The notes under the pieces were generated by a model. The model had not been told where the DNA came from, ran no database searches, and saw nothing but the letters and a program-made list of their open reading frames with translations. Below are positions 42,090-50,563 of a stretch of 64,000 nt of DNA, one piece after another. The DNA comes from an uncultured Paracoccaceae bacterium (GTDB taxonomy: Bacteria > Pseudomonadota > Alphaproteobacteria > Rhodobacterales > Rhodobacteraceae). Position numbers and translations under genes: made by a program. Where the stretch lies: positions 1-64,000 of the forward strand of contig CANMTR010000004.1 of assembly GCA_947500825.1 (NCBI GenBank). Reading direction: 5' to 3'. The stretch's first letter is position 1. Each line of letters begins with the position of its first letter.

Positions 42090-42644
42090 ATGTGGATACT
42101 CGCGGCCTTCATCGCCGTCCCGCTGATCGAGATCGCCCTTTTCATCCAGGTCGGAGGGCTGATCGGCCTGTGGCCGACGCTCCTGATCGTGGTGGTGACC
42201 GCGATCGCGGGCACGGCCATGGTGCGCTCGCGCGGCGCCCATGCGCTGGCCGAACTGAAGGGGTCGCTCCGTGACCTGCGCGACCCGGCAGAGCCCCTGG
42301 CGAAGGGGGCCATGGTCCTCTTCTCGGGCGCGCTTTTGCTGACCCCTGGTTTCTTTACCGACGCGGTGGGCTTCGCGCTCCTCGTCCCGGCGGTGCAGAA
42401 GCGGGTGTTCAAGGAATTGCGCGCCCGGGTCCGGGTCGAGACGATGACCTACGGCGATCCCCGCCGCCCCCAGGGCCCCGATGGTCCGGGAGGGGTCAGG
42501 ACACGCCGCGATCCCGGACGGCCGGGTCCGGACGGCGTGATCGAGGGCGAGGCGCAGGAGGTCGACATTCCCGAGCCCGATCCGAACCGCGCGCCCTCCG
42601 GCTGGACCAGGCGCGACGGCAGTGCTAGGCCCCGGCGCGACTGA
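42090..42644 (+). CDS. fxsA: FxsA family membrane protein
   Basis: FIAVPLIEIALFIQVGGLIGLWPTLLIVVVTAIAGTAMVRSRG; LLLTPGFFTDAVGF. Confidence 0.9.
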   Translation: MWILAAFIAVPLIEIALFIQVGGLIGLWPTLLIVVVTAIAGTAMVRSRGAHALAELKGSLRDLRDPAEPLAKGAMVLFSGALLLTPGFFTDAVGFALLVPAVQKRVFKELRARVRVETMTYGDPRRPQGPDGPGGVRTRRDPGRPGPDGVIEGEAQEVDIPEPDPNRAPSGWTRRDGSARPRRD

Positions 42645-42667
42645 AAGTCCCCCGGGAGAGACACGCC

Positions 42668-43201
42668 ATGGCCGACGAGACAGACACCCAGCAACCCGCG
42701 CAAAACGGGGCGCAGAACGGCAGCCAGCAGCCGCAGATGCCGCAGATCCGCCCGATGGCGCAGTATATTCGCGACATGTCGTTCGAGAACGTGCTGGCGC
42801 AGAAGGGCATGAAGGGTCAGGCACAGCCCGACGTTTCGGTGCAGGTGAGCCTGGATGCCAAGAAGCGCGAGCAGGAAGGGCAGTACGAGGTGATCGGCAA
42901 GTTCACCGTCCGCTCCAAGAACAAGGACAGCGAGGACATGCTGTTCCTCCTCGAGTTGGAATACGGCGGGATCTTCCAGGTTTCCAACGTCAGCGACGAG
43001 CAATTGCACCCGTTTCTGCTGATCGAGGCGCCGCGCCTGATGTTCCCCTATATCCGGCGGATCGTGTCGGACGTGACCCATGACGGGGGCTTCCCGCCGC
43101 TGAACCTGGAGCCGATCGACTTCGTCAAGCTCTACCGCCAGGGCCTGGCGCAGCGCCAGAAGGCCCAGGCCGAGCAGGCCGGGCCGACCGGCGAGGCGTG
43201 A
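42668..43201 (+). CDS. secB: protein-export chaperone SecB
   Basis: YIRDMSFENVLA, LELEYGGIFQVSNV, LLIEAPRLMFPYIRRIVSDVTHDGGFPPLNLEPIDF. Confidence 0.96.
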   Translation: MADETDTQQPAQNGAQNGSQQPQMPQIRPMAQYIRDMSFENVLAQKGMKGQAQPDVSVQVSLDAKKREQEGQYEVIGKFTVRSKNKDSEDMLFLLELEYGGIFQVSNVSDEQLHPFLLIEAPRLMFPYIRRIVSDVTHDGGFPPLNLEPIDFVKLYRQGLAQRQKAQAEQAGPTGEA

Positions 43202-43226
43202 TCCGCCCCCGCGTCGCAAGGATACC

Positions 43227-43254
43227 AAAAGCCGGCCCGAGGGCCGGCTTTTTC
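43227..43254 (+). terminator. Rho-independent terminator of secB
   Basis: aaaa-gccggccc-ga-gggccggc-tttttc: perfect 8-bp stem followed by T-tract. Confidence 0.9.
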
Positions 43255-43304
43255 GTCTGTCGGACTTGCGTCGGAGTCCCGTCGGATTTCCGGAGCAGCG
43301 CCGT

Positions 43305-43862
43305 TCAGGCCCCCAGCGTCTCGATGGTGAGGTTGCCGTTGGTGTAGACGCAGATGTCGGAGGCGATCTCCATGGCGCGCCGGGCGATGCCCTCGGCGTC
43401 CAGGTCGGTGTCGTAGAGACCCCGGGCCGCCGCCAGCGCGTAGTTGCCCCCCGACCCGATGGCCGCGATCTCGTGCTCGGGTTCGAGCACGTCGCCCGCG
43501 CCCGTGATCACGTAGAGGTCGTGCCCGTCCGAGATGATCAGCATCGCCTCCAGCTTCTGGAGGTACTTGTCGGTGCGCCAGTCCTTGGCCAGCTCCACCG
43601 CGGCGCGCTGCAACTGGCCCGGCGTCGCCTCCAGCTTCGTCTCCAGCCGCTCCAGAAGGGCGAAGGCGTCGGCGGTGGAGCCGGCGAAACCGGCGATCAC
43701 GTCCGACCCGCCCGGAGAGAGGCGGCGCACCTTGCGCGCGGTGCCCTTGATCACGGTGTCGCCCAGGCTGACCTGCCCATCGCCCGCGATCACCACCCGG
43801 CCACCCTTGCGGATGCCCACGATCGTCGTTCCGTGCCAGCCCGGAAACCTGTCCTCGGCCAT
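43305..43862 (-). CDS. hslV: ATP-dependent protease subunit HslV
   Basis: [63 protein letters not shown]. Confidence 0.97.
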   Translation of the reverse strand: MAEDRFPGWHGTTIVGIRKGGRVVIAGDGQVSLGDTVIKGTARKVRRLSPGGSDVIAGFAGSTADAFALLERLETKLEATPGQLQRAAVELAKDWRTDKYLQKLEAMLIISDGHDLYVITGAGDVLEPEHEIAAIGSGGNYALAAARGLYDTDLDAEGIARRAMEIASDICVYTNGNLTIETLGA

Positions 43863-44043
43863 GGTTGCGTCGTCCTTTCCTCATGCGTCGGGCCCGATAT
43901 GGCGGCGCGGGGGCCGATTGCCAACCGACCGGGCCGCCGTCGCGCCCCGGGCCCGGCCGATCGTTCCGTGCAGACGCGCTATCGCAATCCGGGCCTTGCG
44001 GGACTAGGTTCGGGACGCGGAAAAGATCCGGGAGAAGCCTCCG

Positions 44044-45849
44044 ATGAAACGATTGCGCCGGCTCGTTCTGGGCTGGATCGGGTCCGATCCGGAACGCGTC
44101 GACATGCTGAGCCGGCTGTTCGCCGACCAGGCCGCGTCGCAGAAGAAATGGTACATCCTCGCGGGGTGCGCGATGGTGGTGGTCGCGGCCACGACGGCGA
44201 TGACCGCCCTGCTGATGGAGTTCATCGTCGACGCGATGACTGCCTACGACGACCGGCGCATCGCGCTTCTGGTCGCGGCAGCGGTGGCGGCGACCTTCGC
44301 CATCAAGGGCGGGGCCAACTACGTCCAGACGGTGGCCATGTCGCGGGCGGGAAACCGGATCGTGGCCAACCAGCAGGAGGACCTCTACCGCAAGCTGGTG
44401 GCCAACGGCGTGTCCTTCTTCAACATGCAGGAATCGTCGAACATCCTGATGCGCCTGACCCGGGGCGCGGCGGCGGCCTCGCAGGTGATCGAGCTGATCG
44501 TGGCCTCGTTCACCCGCGACGCGCTGATGCTGGTCGGCCTTCTGGCGGTGATGATCTTCCAGGCGCCGTTCCTGTCGATGTTCGCGCTCCTGGTGGGGCC
44601 GGCCGCGATCCTGGGGGTCCGGCGCCTGTTGCAGGAAGTGCGGGAGATCATGCGCTCGGAGGCGTCCTCGTCGGCCGAGATCATGAAAGTGGTGCAGGAG
44701 ACCTCCAAGGGTATCCACGTGGTCAAGGTGTTCTCGCTCGAGGACCAGATGCAGGGGCGGATGGGCACGGCGGTGCGCAACGTCGAGCGGCGGCGCAACG
44801 CCATCGCCCGGATCGGCGCGGTGACCTCGCCGCTGATGGAGACCCTGGCGGGATTCGCCATCGCCGGGATCGTGGCGGTCAGCGCGTTCAACATCTTCGG
44901 CGGCGAGCCCACCACGCCGGGCGAGCTGATGTCGTTCATCACCGCCTTCATGATGGCCTACGAGCCGGCCAAGCGCCTGTCGAAGGTGCGGGTGAAGCTC
45001 GAGTCGTCGATGGTCGGCGTGCGGATGATGTTCGAGCTGCTCGACTACGAGGAGCTGCTGGTGGAGGCGCCGGACGCGGTGGACCTGAAGCCGGGGCCGG
45101 GGGAGGTCGCGTTCCGAAAGGTCAAGTTCGGCTACGGCAAGCGCAAGAATGTCCTCAACGACCTGGAGATGACCTTTCCGGCGAAGAAGACCACCGCGCT
45201 GGTCGGCCCCTCGGGCGGCGGCAAGTCCACGATCCTGAACCTGATGATGCGGCTCTACGACCCCAGCTCGGGCAAGGTGACCATCGACGGGCAGGACATC
45301 TCCCAGGCGACGTTCGCCTCGCTCCGGGAGCGGATCTCCTTCGTGGGGCAGGACACGTTCCTGTTCTCGACCACCGTGCGCGAGAACATCCGCTTCTCGC
45401 GCCCCGACGCGACGGACGAGGAGGTCGAGCAGGCCGCCCGCGACGCCAACGCGCACGACTTCATCTCGGGCCTCGACGAGGGCTACGAGACCGAGGTGGG
45501 CGAGAACGGGCTGTTCCTGTCGGGCGGGCAGCGCCAGCGGGTGGCGATCGCGCGCGCGATCCTGCGCCGCAGCGAGATCCTGCTCCTCGACGAGGCCACC
45601 AGCGCGCTCGACTCGACTTCGGAGGCGCAGGTCAAGGAGGCTCTGGCGCGGCTCACGTCCGACACCACGACCATCGTGATCGCCCACCGCCTGTCCACCA
45701 TCCTGGAGGCGGACCGCGTTCACGTCATCGACGCGGGCGAGGTGGTCGAGAGCGGGGCCGTGCAGGAGCTGCTGGACAAGCGCGGCAGGTTCCGGACCCT
45801 GTTCGACCAGCAGTTCGAGGGGTTCCACGATTACGCCACCACCGGATGA
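44044..45849 (+). CDS. ABC transporter, fused permease/ATP-binding protein (MsbA-like)
   Basis: Walker A GPSGGGKSTILNLMMRLYDP; LSGGQRQRVAIARAIL; LLLDEATSALD; N-terminal TMD. Confidence 0.93.
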   Translation: MKRLRRLVLGWIGSDPERVDMLSRLFADQAASQKKWYILAGCAMVVVAATTAMTALLMEFIVDAMTAYDDRRIALLVAAAVAATFAIKGGANYVQTVAMSRAGNRIVANQQEDLYRKLVANGVSFFNMQESSNILMRLTRGAAAASQVIELIVASFTRDALMLVGLLAVMIFQAPFLSMFALLVGPAAILGVRRLLQEVREIMRSEASSSAEIMKVVQETSKGIHVVKVFSLEDQMQGRMGTAVRNVERRRNAIARIGAVTSPLMETLAGFAIAGIVAVSAFNIFGGEPTTPGELMSFITAFMMAYEPAKRLSKVRVKLESSMVGVRMMFELLDYEELLVEAPDAVDLKPGPGEVAFRKVKFGYGKRKNVLNDLEMTFPAKKTTALVGPSGGGKSTILNLMMRLYDPSSGKVTIDGQDISQATFASLRERISFVGQDTFLFSTTVRENIRFSRPDATDEEVEQAARDANAHDFISGLDEGYETEVGENGLFLSGGQRQRVAIARAILRRSEILLLDEATSALDSTSEAQVKEALARLTSDTTTIVIAHRLSTILEADRVHVIDAGEVVESGAVQELLDKRGRFRTLFDQQFEGFHDYATTG

Positions 45850-45853
45850 GCGG

Positions 45854-46780
45854 ATGATCGACGCGGTCGTCACCTGGGTGGACGGCGCCGACCCGGCCCA
45901 CCGCGCGGCGCGCGCCCGCTTCGGCGACGGCGCGGCGGAGGCGGCCTCGGCCGAGACCCGCTTCGCCAGCTCGGGGGAGATCTACTACGCGGTGCGCTCG
46001 CTGCTGGCGTTCTGCCCCTTCGTGCGGCGCATCCACGTGGTCACCGACGGCCAGCATCCCGCGCCGCTCGACCCGATCCTGGCGACCCCGGAGGCGGCGC
46101 GGCGCGTCCGGGTCGTGGATCACCGGGAGATCTTCGCGGAGCACGCCGATCTGCTGCCGGTGTTCTCGTCGCGCTCGATCGAGACGATGATGCACCGCAT
46201 TCCGGGCCTTGCGGAGCGGTTCGTCTATCTCAACGACGACATCTTCGTCGGGCGGCCCATGGGGCAGGAGGACTTCTTCGACGGGGACTGCCCCGTCCTG
46301 CGGGGGCGGATGACGCGGCTTCCCGGCCCGGGACTCGCGCGCGTCAAGCGGTGGCTGCGCCGGGACCGGCCCGGATACGCCCTGGCGCAGCGCGAGGCGG
46401 CGCGGGCGGTCGGCCGGCGGGACACCTACCTGATGCTGGAGCACACCCCCCACGCCCTGCGGCGCGACACGCTGGAGCGGTTCTTCGCCGGGCGCCCCGA
46501 GGCGCTGCGCGCGCAGGCCGGGCACCGGTTCCGCGCCGCCGGGCAGCTCTCCCCGGTGGGGCTGGCGATGCATCTGGAACTGGCAAAGGGGGCGTGTGTC
46601 GCAGCACCCGACGCCGCGGGCTATGTCCGGCCCGGACGGCCCACGGGGGCGGCGCTGGAGCGGACGATGGCCGCGCTGGAGCGTGGCGACTGGGCCTCGC
46701 TCTGCGTGCAGAGCCTGGACCTGATGGGGCCGGAGGATCGCCGCACGGTCCTGTCCGCGCTCGCGGCGCGCTACGGGTAG
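45854..46780 (+). CDS. Stealth-family sugar-phosphotransferase (capsular/exopolysaccharide type)
   Basis: IDAVVTWVDGADPAH (CR1), RFASSGEIYYAVRSLLAFCPFVRRIHVVTDGQHPAPL (CR2), FSSRSIETMMHRIPGLAERFVYLNDDIFVGRP (CR3). Confidence 0.9.
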   Translation: MIDAVVTWVDGADPAHRAARARFGDGAAEAASAETRFASSGEIYYAVRSLLAFCPFVRRIHVVTDGQHPAPLDPILATPEAARRVRVVDHREIFAEHADLLPVFSSRSIETMMHRIPGLAERFVYLNDDIFVGRPMGQEDFFDGDCPVLRGRMTRLPGPGLARVKRWLRRDRPGYALAQREAARAVGRRDTYLMLEHTPHALRRDTLERFFAGRPEALRAQAGHRFRAAGQLSPVGLAMHLELAKGACVAAPDAAGYVRPGRPTGAALERTMAALERGDWASLCVQSLDLMGPEDRRTVLSALAARYG

Positions 46781-46811
46781 GGGAGCGCGGCGCCGCGCCC
46801 CCCGGAGGCGA

Positions 46812-47132
46812 TCAGATCTCGCCCTTGATCCAGCTTTCCAGCGACGCCTTGGGCGCGGCGCCGGTCTTGTTGGACACGACCTGCCCGTCCTTGAACAGGA
46901 ACAGCGCGGGGATGCCGCGGACGCCGAGCTGAGCGGGCGAGTTGGGGTTCTCGTCGACGTTGACCTTGGCGATCTTCACCTGGCCGTCCATCTCGGTGGA
47001 GAGTTCCTCCAGCGCGGGGCCGATCTGCTTGCAGGGACCGCACCACTCGGCCCAGAAATCCACCACGACGGGGATGTCCGACTGGCGGACCTCGGCGTCG
47101 AAGGTATCGTCGGTGACGGCAACGGTGGCCAT
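46812..47132 (-). CDS. trxA: thioredoxin
   Basis: [37 protein letters not shown]. Confidence 0.97.
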   Translation of the reverse strand: MATVAVTDDTFDAEVRQSDIPVVVDFWAEWCGPCKQIGPALEELSTEMDGQVKIAKVNVDENPNSPAQLGVRGIPALFLFKDGQVVSNKTGAAPKASLESWIKGEI

Positions 47133-47188
47133 GGCGTGTCTCCTTGGATGCGCTTGAAGGGGGTAGGTAAGGAGGGGCCCTGACTCCG

Positions 47189-50100
47189 TCAAGCGGGCAT
47201 GCCCCGGGGCAGCGCGGCCTCGAAGGCGGCGAGCGCGGCGTCGGTGTCGAGGGGCATGAGCCGCGGCCCGGCCGTCCACAGCAGCGCCAGGTCGATCCGG
47301 CGACCGGGATAGATCGCCCCCAGGGCGAAGGCGTAGGCGCCCATCTGGCGCAGGAGGCCCTCGGGCACCTGCTCGGGGGAGGACGGCAGGGTGCGGTTGG
47401 ACTTGTAGTCCACCGCCAGAACCCGCTCGGGGCCTATCTCCAGCCGGTCGACGGTGCCCGCCACGCGGACGCCCGACGGGTGCGGCGCGGCCAGCGCCAC
47501 CTCGGTCAGGGCGGGCGCGGCCAGGAGCGGGCCGGTCTCGGGGTCGTCGAGGACCGCGCGTGCCTCCGTCAGGAGCGCGCCCGCCAGCGGCGCGAGGGCC
47601 GGCTCGGCGGCCAGGATGCGGGGGGCGGCCTCCGCCCAGCCGTCGCGGGGCAGGGCGGGCAGGTGCTCGAGCAGCAGGTGCAGGCCGGTGCCGCGCAAGG
47701 TCGCGGTGGCCTCGTCGTCCCCGGCCGCGCCGGGCAGCGCCTTGGCCCCCCCGAGGTCCGAGGGCGACAGGATCGCGGGCGGCTCCGGCGCCTCGGGCGG
47801 GGCGGCGGCGAACCAGCGGGGCAGGGCCGCGTCGTCGGGGTCCTCCTCCGCCTGCGGCTCGGGTCTTGCGAGAAGATCCAGCGCATCGATGTCGCCGATC
47901 CGGTGGCGCAGGCCCGGCCCCTCGGGCGTGTCGATGGCCTCCGTCTCCAGCGGCGAGAGGCCGGCGGAGACCTGGCCGTACCAGGCGCCGTCCGCGTCCT
48001 TCGCCCGGCCGGCGCCGCAGACCACGAGCCAGGTCTCGGCGCGGGTCATCGCCACGTAGAGGAGGCGGTCGCGCTCGGCGCGGCGGGCGGCGGCGCGGGC
48101 CTCCTCCTCCGGGGCCAGGGCGGGGGGCCGGTCGGTGGCGGGGGGGCGCCACAGGAGGGGGCCGTCCGGGGGCGCGATCAGGCGGTCGTCGTCGCGGGCG
48201 CGGGTCTGCATCGTGTCGGGCAGGATCACCACCGGCGCCTCGAGCCCCTTGGCGCCGTGCACGGTCATCACCCGCAGGTGGCGCCCGCCCGCGCCCGCCT
48301 GGCGCTTCACCGTCACGTCGTCGCGGGCGAACCACGCCAGGAACCCGGTGAGCGAGGGCGCTTCGGTGCGCTCGTAGCTCAGGGCCTCGGCCAGGAGCGC
48401 GTCGATGGCGTCGATCGATTCGGGCCCCAGCCGGCCCACCAGCCGCGCCCGCCCGCCGTGGCGCAGCAGGATGCGGTCGATCAGCTCGAAGGGGCGCAGG
48501 TAGTCGGCCTGGGCCATCAGGTCGTCGAGAACATCCATCACGGCGGGGAAGGCTTCGCGCGCGCCGCGCAGGACCTGCCAGAGGTGCCGCCCCCCGCGGT
48601 CGTGGGCGAGGGCGTAGAGGTCGCCCTCTGACAGGCCGAAGAGCGGCGACCGCAGGGCGCAGGCCAGTGACAGGTCGTCCTCGGGCAGGGCGAGGACGCG
48701 CAGGAGCGCCAGGATGTCCTTGACCGCGAGATCGTCCTCCAGCCGCAGGACGTCGGCCCCGGCGATGTCGATCCCCGCCGCCTTGCAGGCCCGGATCAGG
48801 GGGTGGAAGATGCCGCCCCGCCCGCGCACCAGCACCAGGATGTCGCCCGCGTGGACGGGGCGGCGGATCCATTTCTCGGTCTTTTTATCGAATTCTGGAA
48901 TTGTCTCTTTCGACGCGATCAGCGTGGCGACCCACCGGGCGATGGAATCGGCCAGCCGGACCTGGGCGCCGCGCGGCTCTGGGCGGTCCACGGGGTCGTC
49001 CCAGGCGGCGGGTTCAGGCGTCTCGTCCGGCTCCACCAGGGGCCAGATGTCAACCTTGCCGGGCAAGCGGTCATTGTAAGCTAGATGGGCCACCTCCTCG
49101 TCCATGGCGCCGGCGAAGGTGGCGTCCACCGCCGAGAGGATCGCGGGCGCGGAGCGGAACGAGTGGCGCAGCTCCAGCCGGGCCAGCGCGCCCTCGCCCG
49201 CCCGGGCGGCGAAGCGGTCGTGCATGCGCTCGAACCCGGCCGGGTCGGCGCCCTGGAAGGAATAGATCGACTGTTTGCGGTCGCCCACGACGAACAGGGT
49301 GCGGGTGGCCGCCCGCGCGCCCCAGCCGGCGGCGAACTCGCGGGTCAGCGCCTCGATCACGTCCCACTGGGCGGGGCTGGTGTCCTGCGCCTCGTCCACG
49401 AGGATGTGGTCGAGCCCGCCGTCGAGGCGGTAGAGGACCCAGGTCGCCACGTCGCCGCGGGTGAGCAGGTCGCGGGCGCGCAGGATCAGGTCGTCGAAGT
49501 CGAGCCAGCCGCGCGCCGCCTTGGCCCGGCCATAGAGGTCGAGGAAACGGGCGGCGAAGCGGCCGAGCACCTCGGACCGCTCCGCCAGCGCCAGGGCCAC
49601 CCGGCGCGGGCGCGCCTTGGCCACGCGCTCCATCAGCCTGTCGAGCGCGTCGCAGGCATCGCCCAGGGCCGCGCGGGTATCCTTGGTGGGAAAGGTGCCG
49701 GTCTTGGCGCCGAAGGGGACATTGGGTGCTTTGACGGTCGCGCCGAACAGGAACGGGCCCTCCAGCGCGGCGACCGCGTCGAGGCCGAAGGGCGGCCGCA
49801 GTTCCGCCAGCAGGCCGGCGGCCTTGCGGTCGTTGGGCTTGCCCGCCTCCAGCGCGGTGCGGACCGTGGCCAGGAGGTCGGCCTCGTCCCCGAGGAAGGT
49901 GTCGGCCACGATCCGGCCGGCGCTCTCGTCGGGGGCCAGGCCGAGCGCGGTGCGGATGGTGGCCCCGTCCCCGGAGGCGAGGGTGCCGCGCCGGCGGGCG
50001 ATCTCGGCCACGAGCGGGTCGAGCGCGCCCGCGGGCAGGAGGGCCGCCATCTCGGCGAAGAGGTCCGGCGCGTCCTCGGCCAGCCGCTCCAGGCAGTCGG

Positions 50101-50563
50101 CGCGGAGCTGGGCGGCGGAGGTGTCGTCCATCTCCGTGAAGCGGGGCCCCACGCCGGCCTCCAGCGGGAAGCGGCGCAGGAGGCTGGCGCAGAACGAGTG
50201 GATCGTCTGGATCCTGAGGCCCCCCGGCGTCTCGATCGCCTGGGCGAAGAGGCGCCGGGCCTGGGCCATGCGCGGGGCGGAGCGATCCGCCTCGCCCAGG
50301 CGCGACAGGGTCGCGGCCAGCTCGTCCTCTGGCATCATGGCCCACTGGCCGAGGCGGCCGAACAGGCGGTTCTGCATCTCCGAGGCGGCGGCCTTGGTAT
50401 AGGTCAGGCACAGGATGTTCTGGGGGTCCGCGCCGTGCAGCAGGAGCCGGGCCACCCGGTCGGTGAGGACCCGCGTCTTGCCCGAGCCGGCATTGGCCGA
50501 CAGCCACGTGGAGCGGTCGGGCCGGGCGGCGGCGATCTGGCGGGTGGAGGCGTCGTCGGTCAT
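47189..50563 (-). CDS. addA: double-strand break repair helicase/nuclease AddA
   Basis: [80 protein letters not shown]-terminal nuclease VDYKSNR. Confidence 0.96.
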   Translation of the reverse strand: MTDDASTRQIAAARPDRSTWLSANAGSGKTRVLTDRVARLLLHGADPQNILCLTYTKAAASEMQNRLFGRLGQWAMMPEDELAATLSRLGEADRSAPRMAQARRLFAQAIETPGGLRIQTIHSFCASLLRRFPLEAGVGPRFTEMDDTSAAQLRADCLERLAEDAPDLFAEMAALLPAGALDPLVAEIARRRGTLASGDGATIRTALGLAPDESAGRIVADTFLGDEADLLATVRTALEAGKPNDRKAAGLLAELRPPFGLDAVAALEGPFLFGATVKAPNVPFGAKTGTFPTKDTRAALGDACDALDRLMERVAKARPRRVALALAERSEVLGRFAARFLDLYGRAKAARGWLDFDDLILRARDLLTRGDVATWVLYRLDGGLDHILVDEAQDTSPAQWDVIEALTREFAAGWGARAATRTLFVVGDRKQSIYSFQGADPAGFERMHDRFAARAGEGALARLELRHSFRSAPAILSAVDATFAGAMDEEVAHLAYNDRLPGKVDIWPLVEPDETPEPAAWDDPVDRPEPRGAQVRLADSIARWVATLIASKETIPEFDKKTEKWIRRPVHAGDILVLVRGRGGIFHPLIRACKAAGIDIAGADVLRLEDDLAVKDILALLRVLALPEDDLSLACALRSPLFGLSEGDLYALAHDRGGRHLWQVLRGAREAFPAVMDVLDDLMAQADYLRPFELIDRILLRHGGRARLVGRLGPESIDAIDALLAEALSYERTEAPSLTGFLAWFARDDVTVKRQAGAGGRHLRVMTVHGAKGLEAPVVILPDTMQTRARDDDRLIAPPDGPLLWRPPATDRPPALAPEEEARAAARRAERDRLLYVAMTRAETWLVVCGAGRAKDADGAWYGQVSAGLSPLETEAIDTPEGPGLRHRIGDIDALDLLARPEPQAEEDPDDAALPRWFAAAPPEAPEPPAILSPSDLGGAKALPGAAGDDEATATLRGTGLHLLLEHLPALPRDGWAEAAPRILAAEPALAPLAGALLTEARAVLDDPETGPLLAAPALTEVALAAPHPSGVRVAGTVDRLEIGPERVLAVDYKSNRTLPSSPEQVPEGLLRQMGAYAFALGAIYPGRRIDLALLWTAGPRLMPLDTDAALAAFEAALPRGMPA

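Noticed and set aside
43132-45873. 913-aa minus-strand ORF (and an 863-aa plus-frame ORF) over hslV and the ABC transporter
   Set aside because: Overlaps well-supported genes in wrong frames with biased composition.
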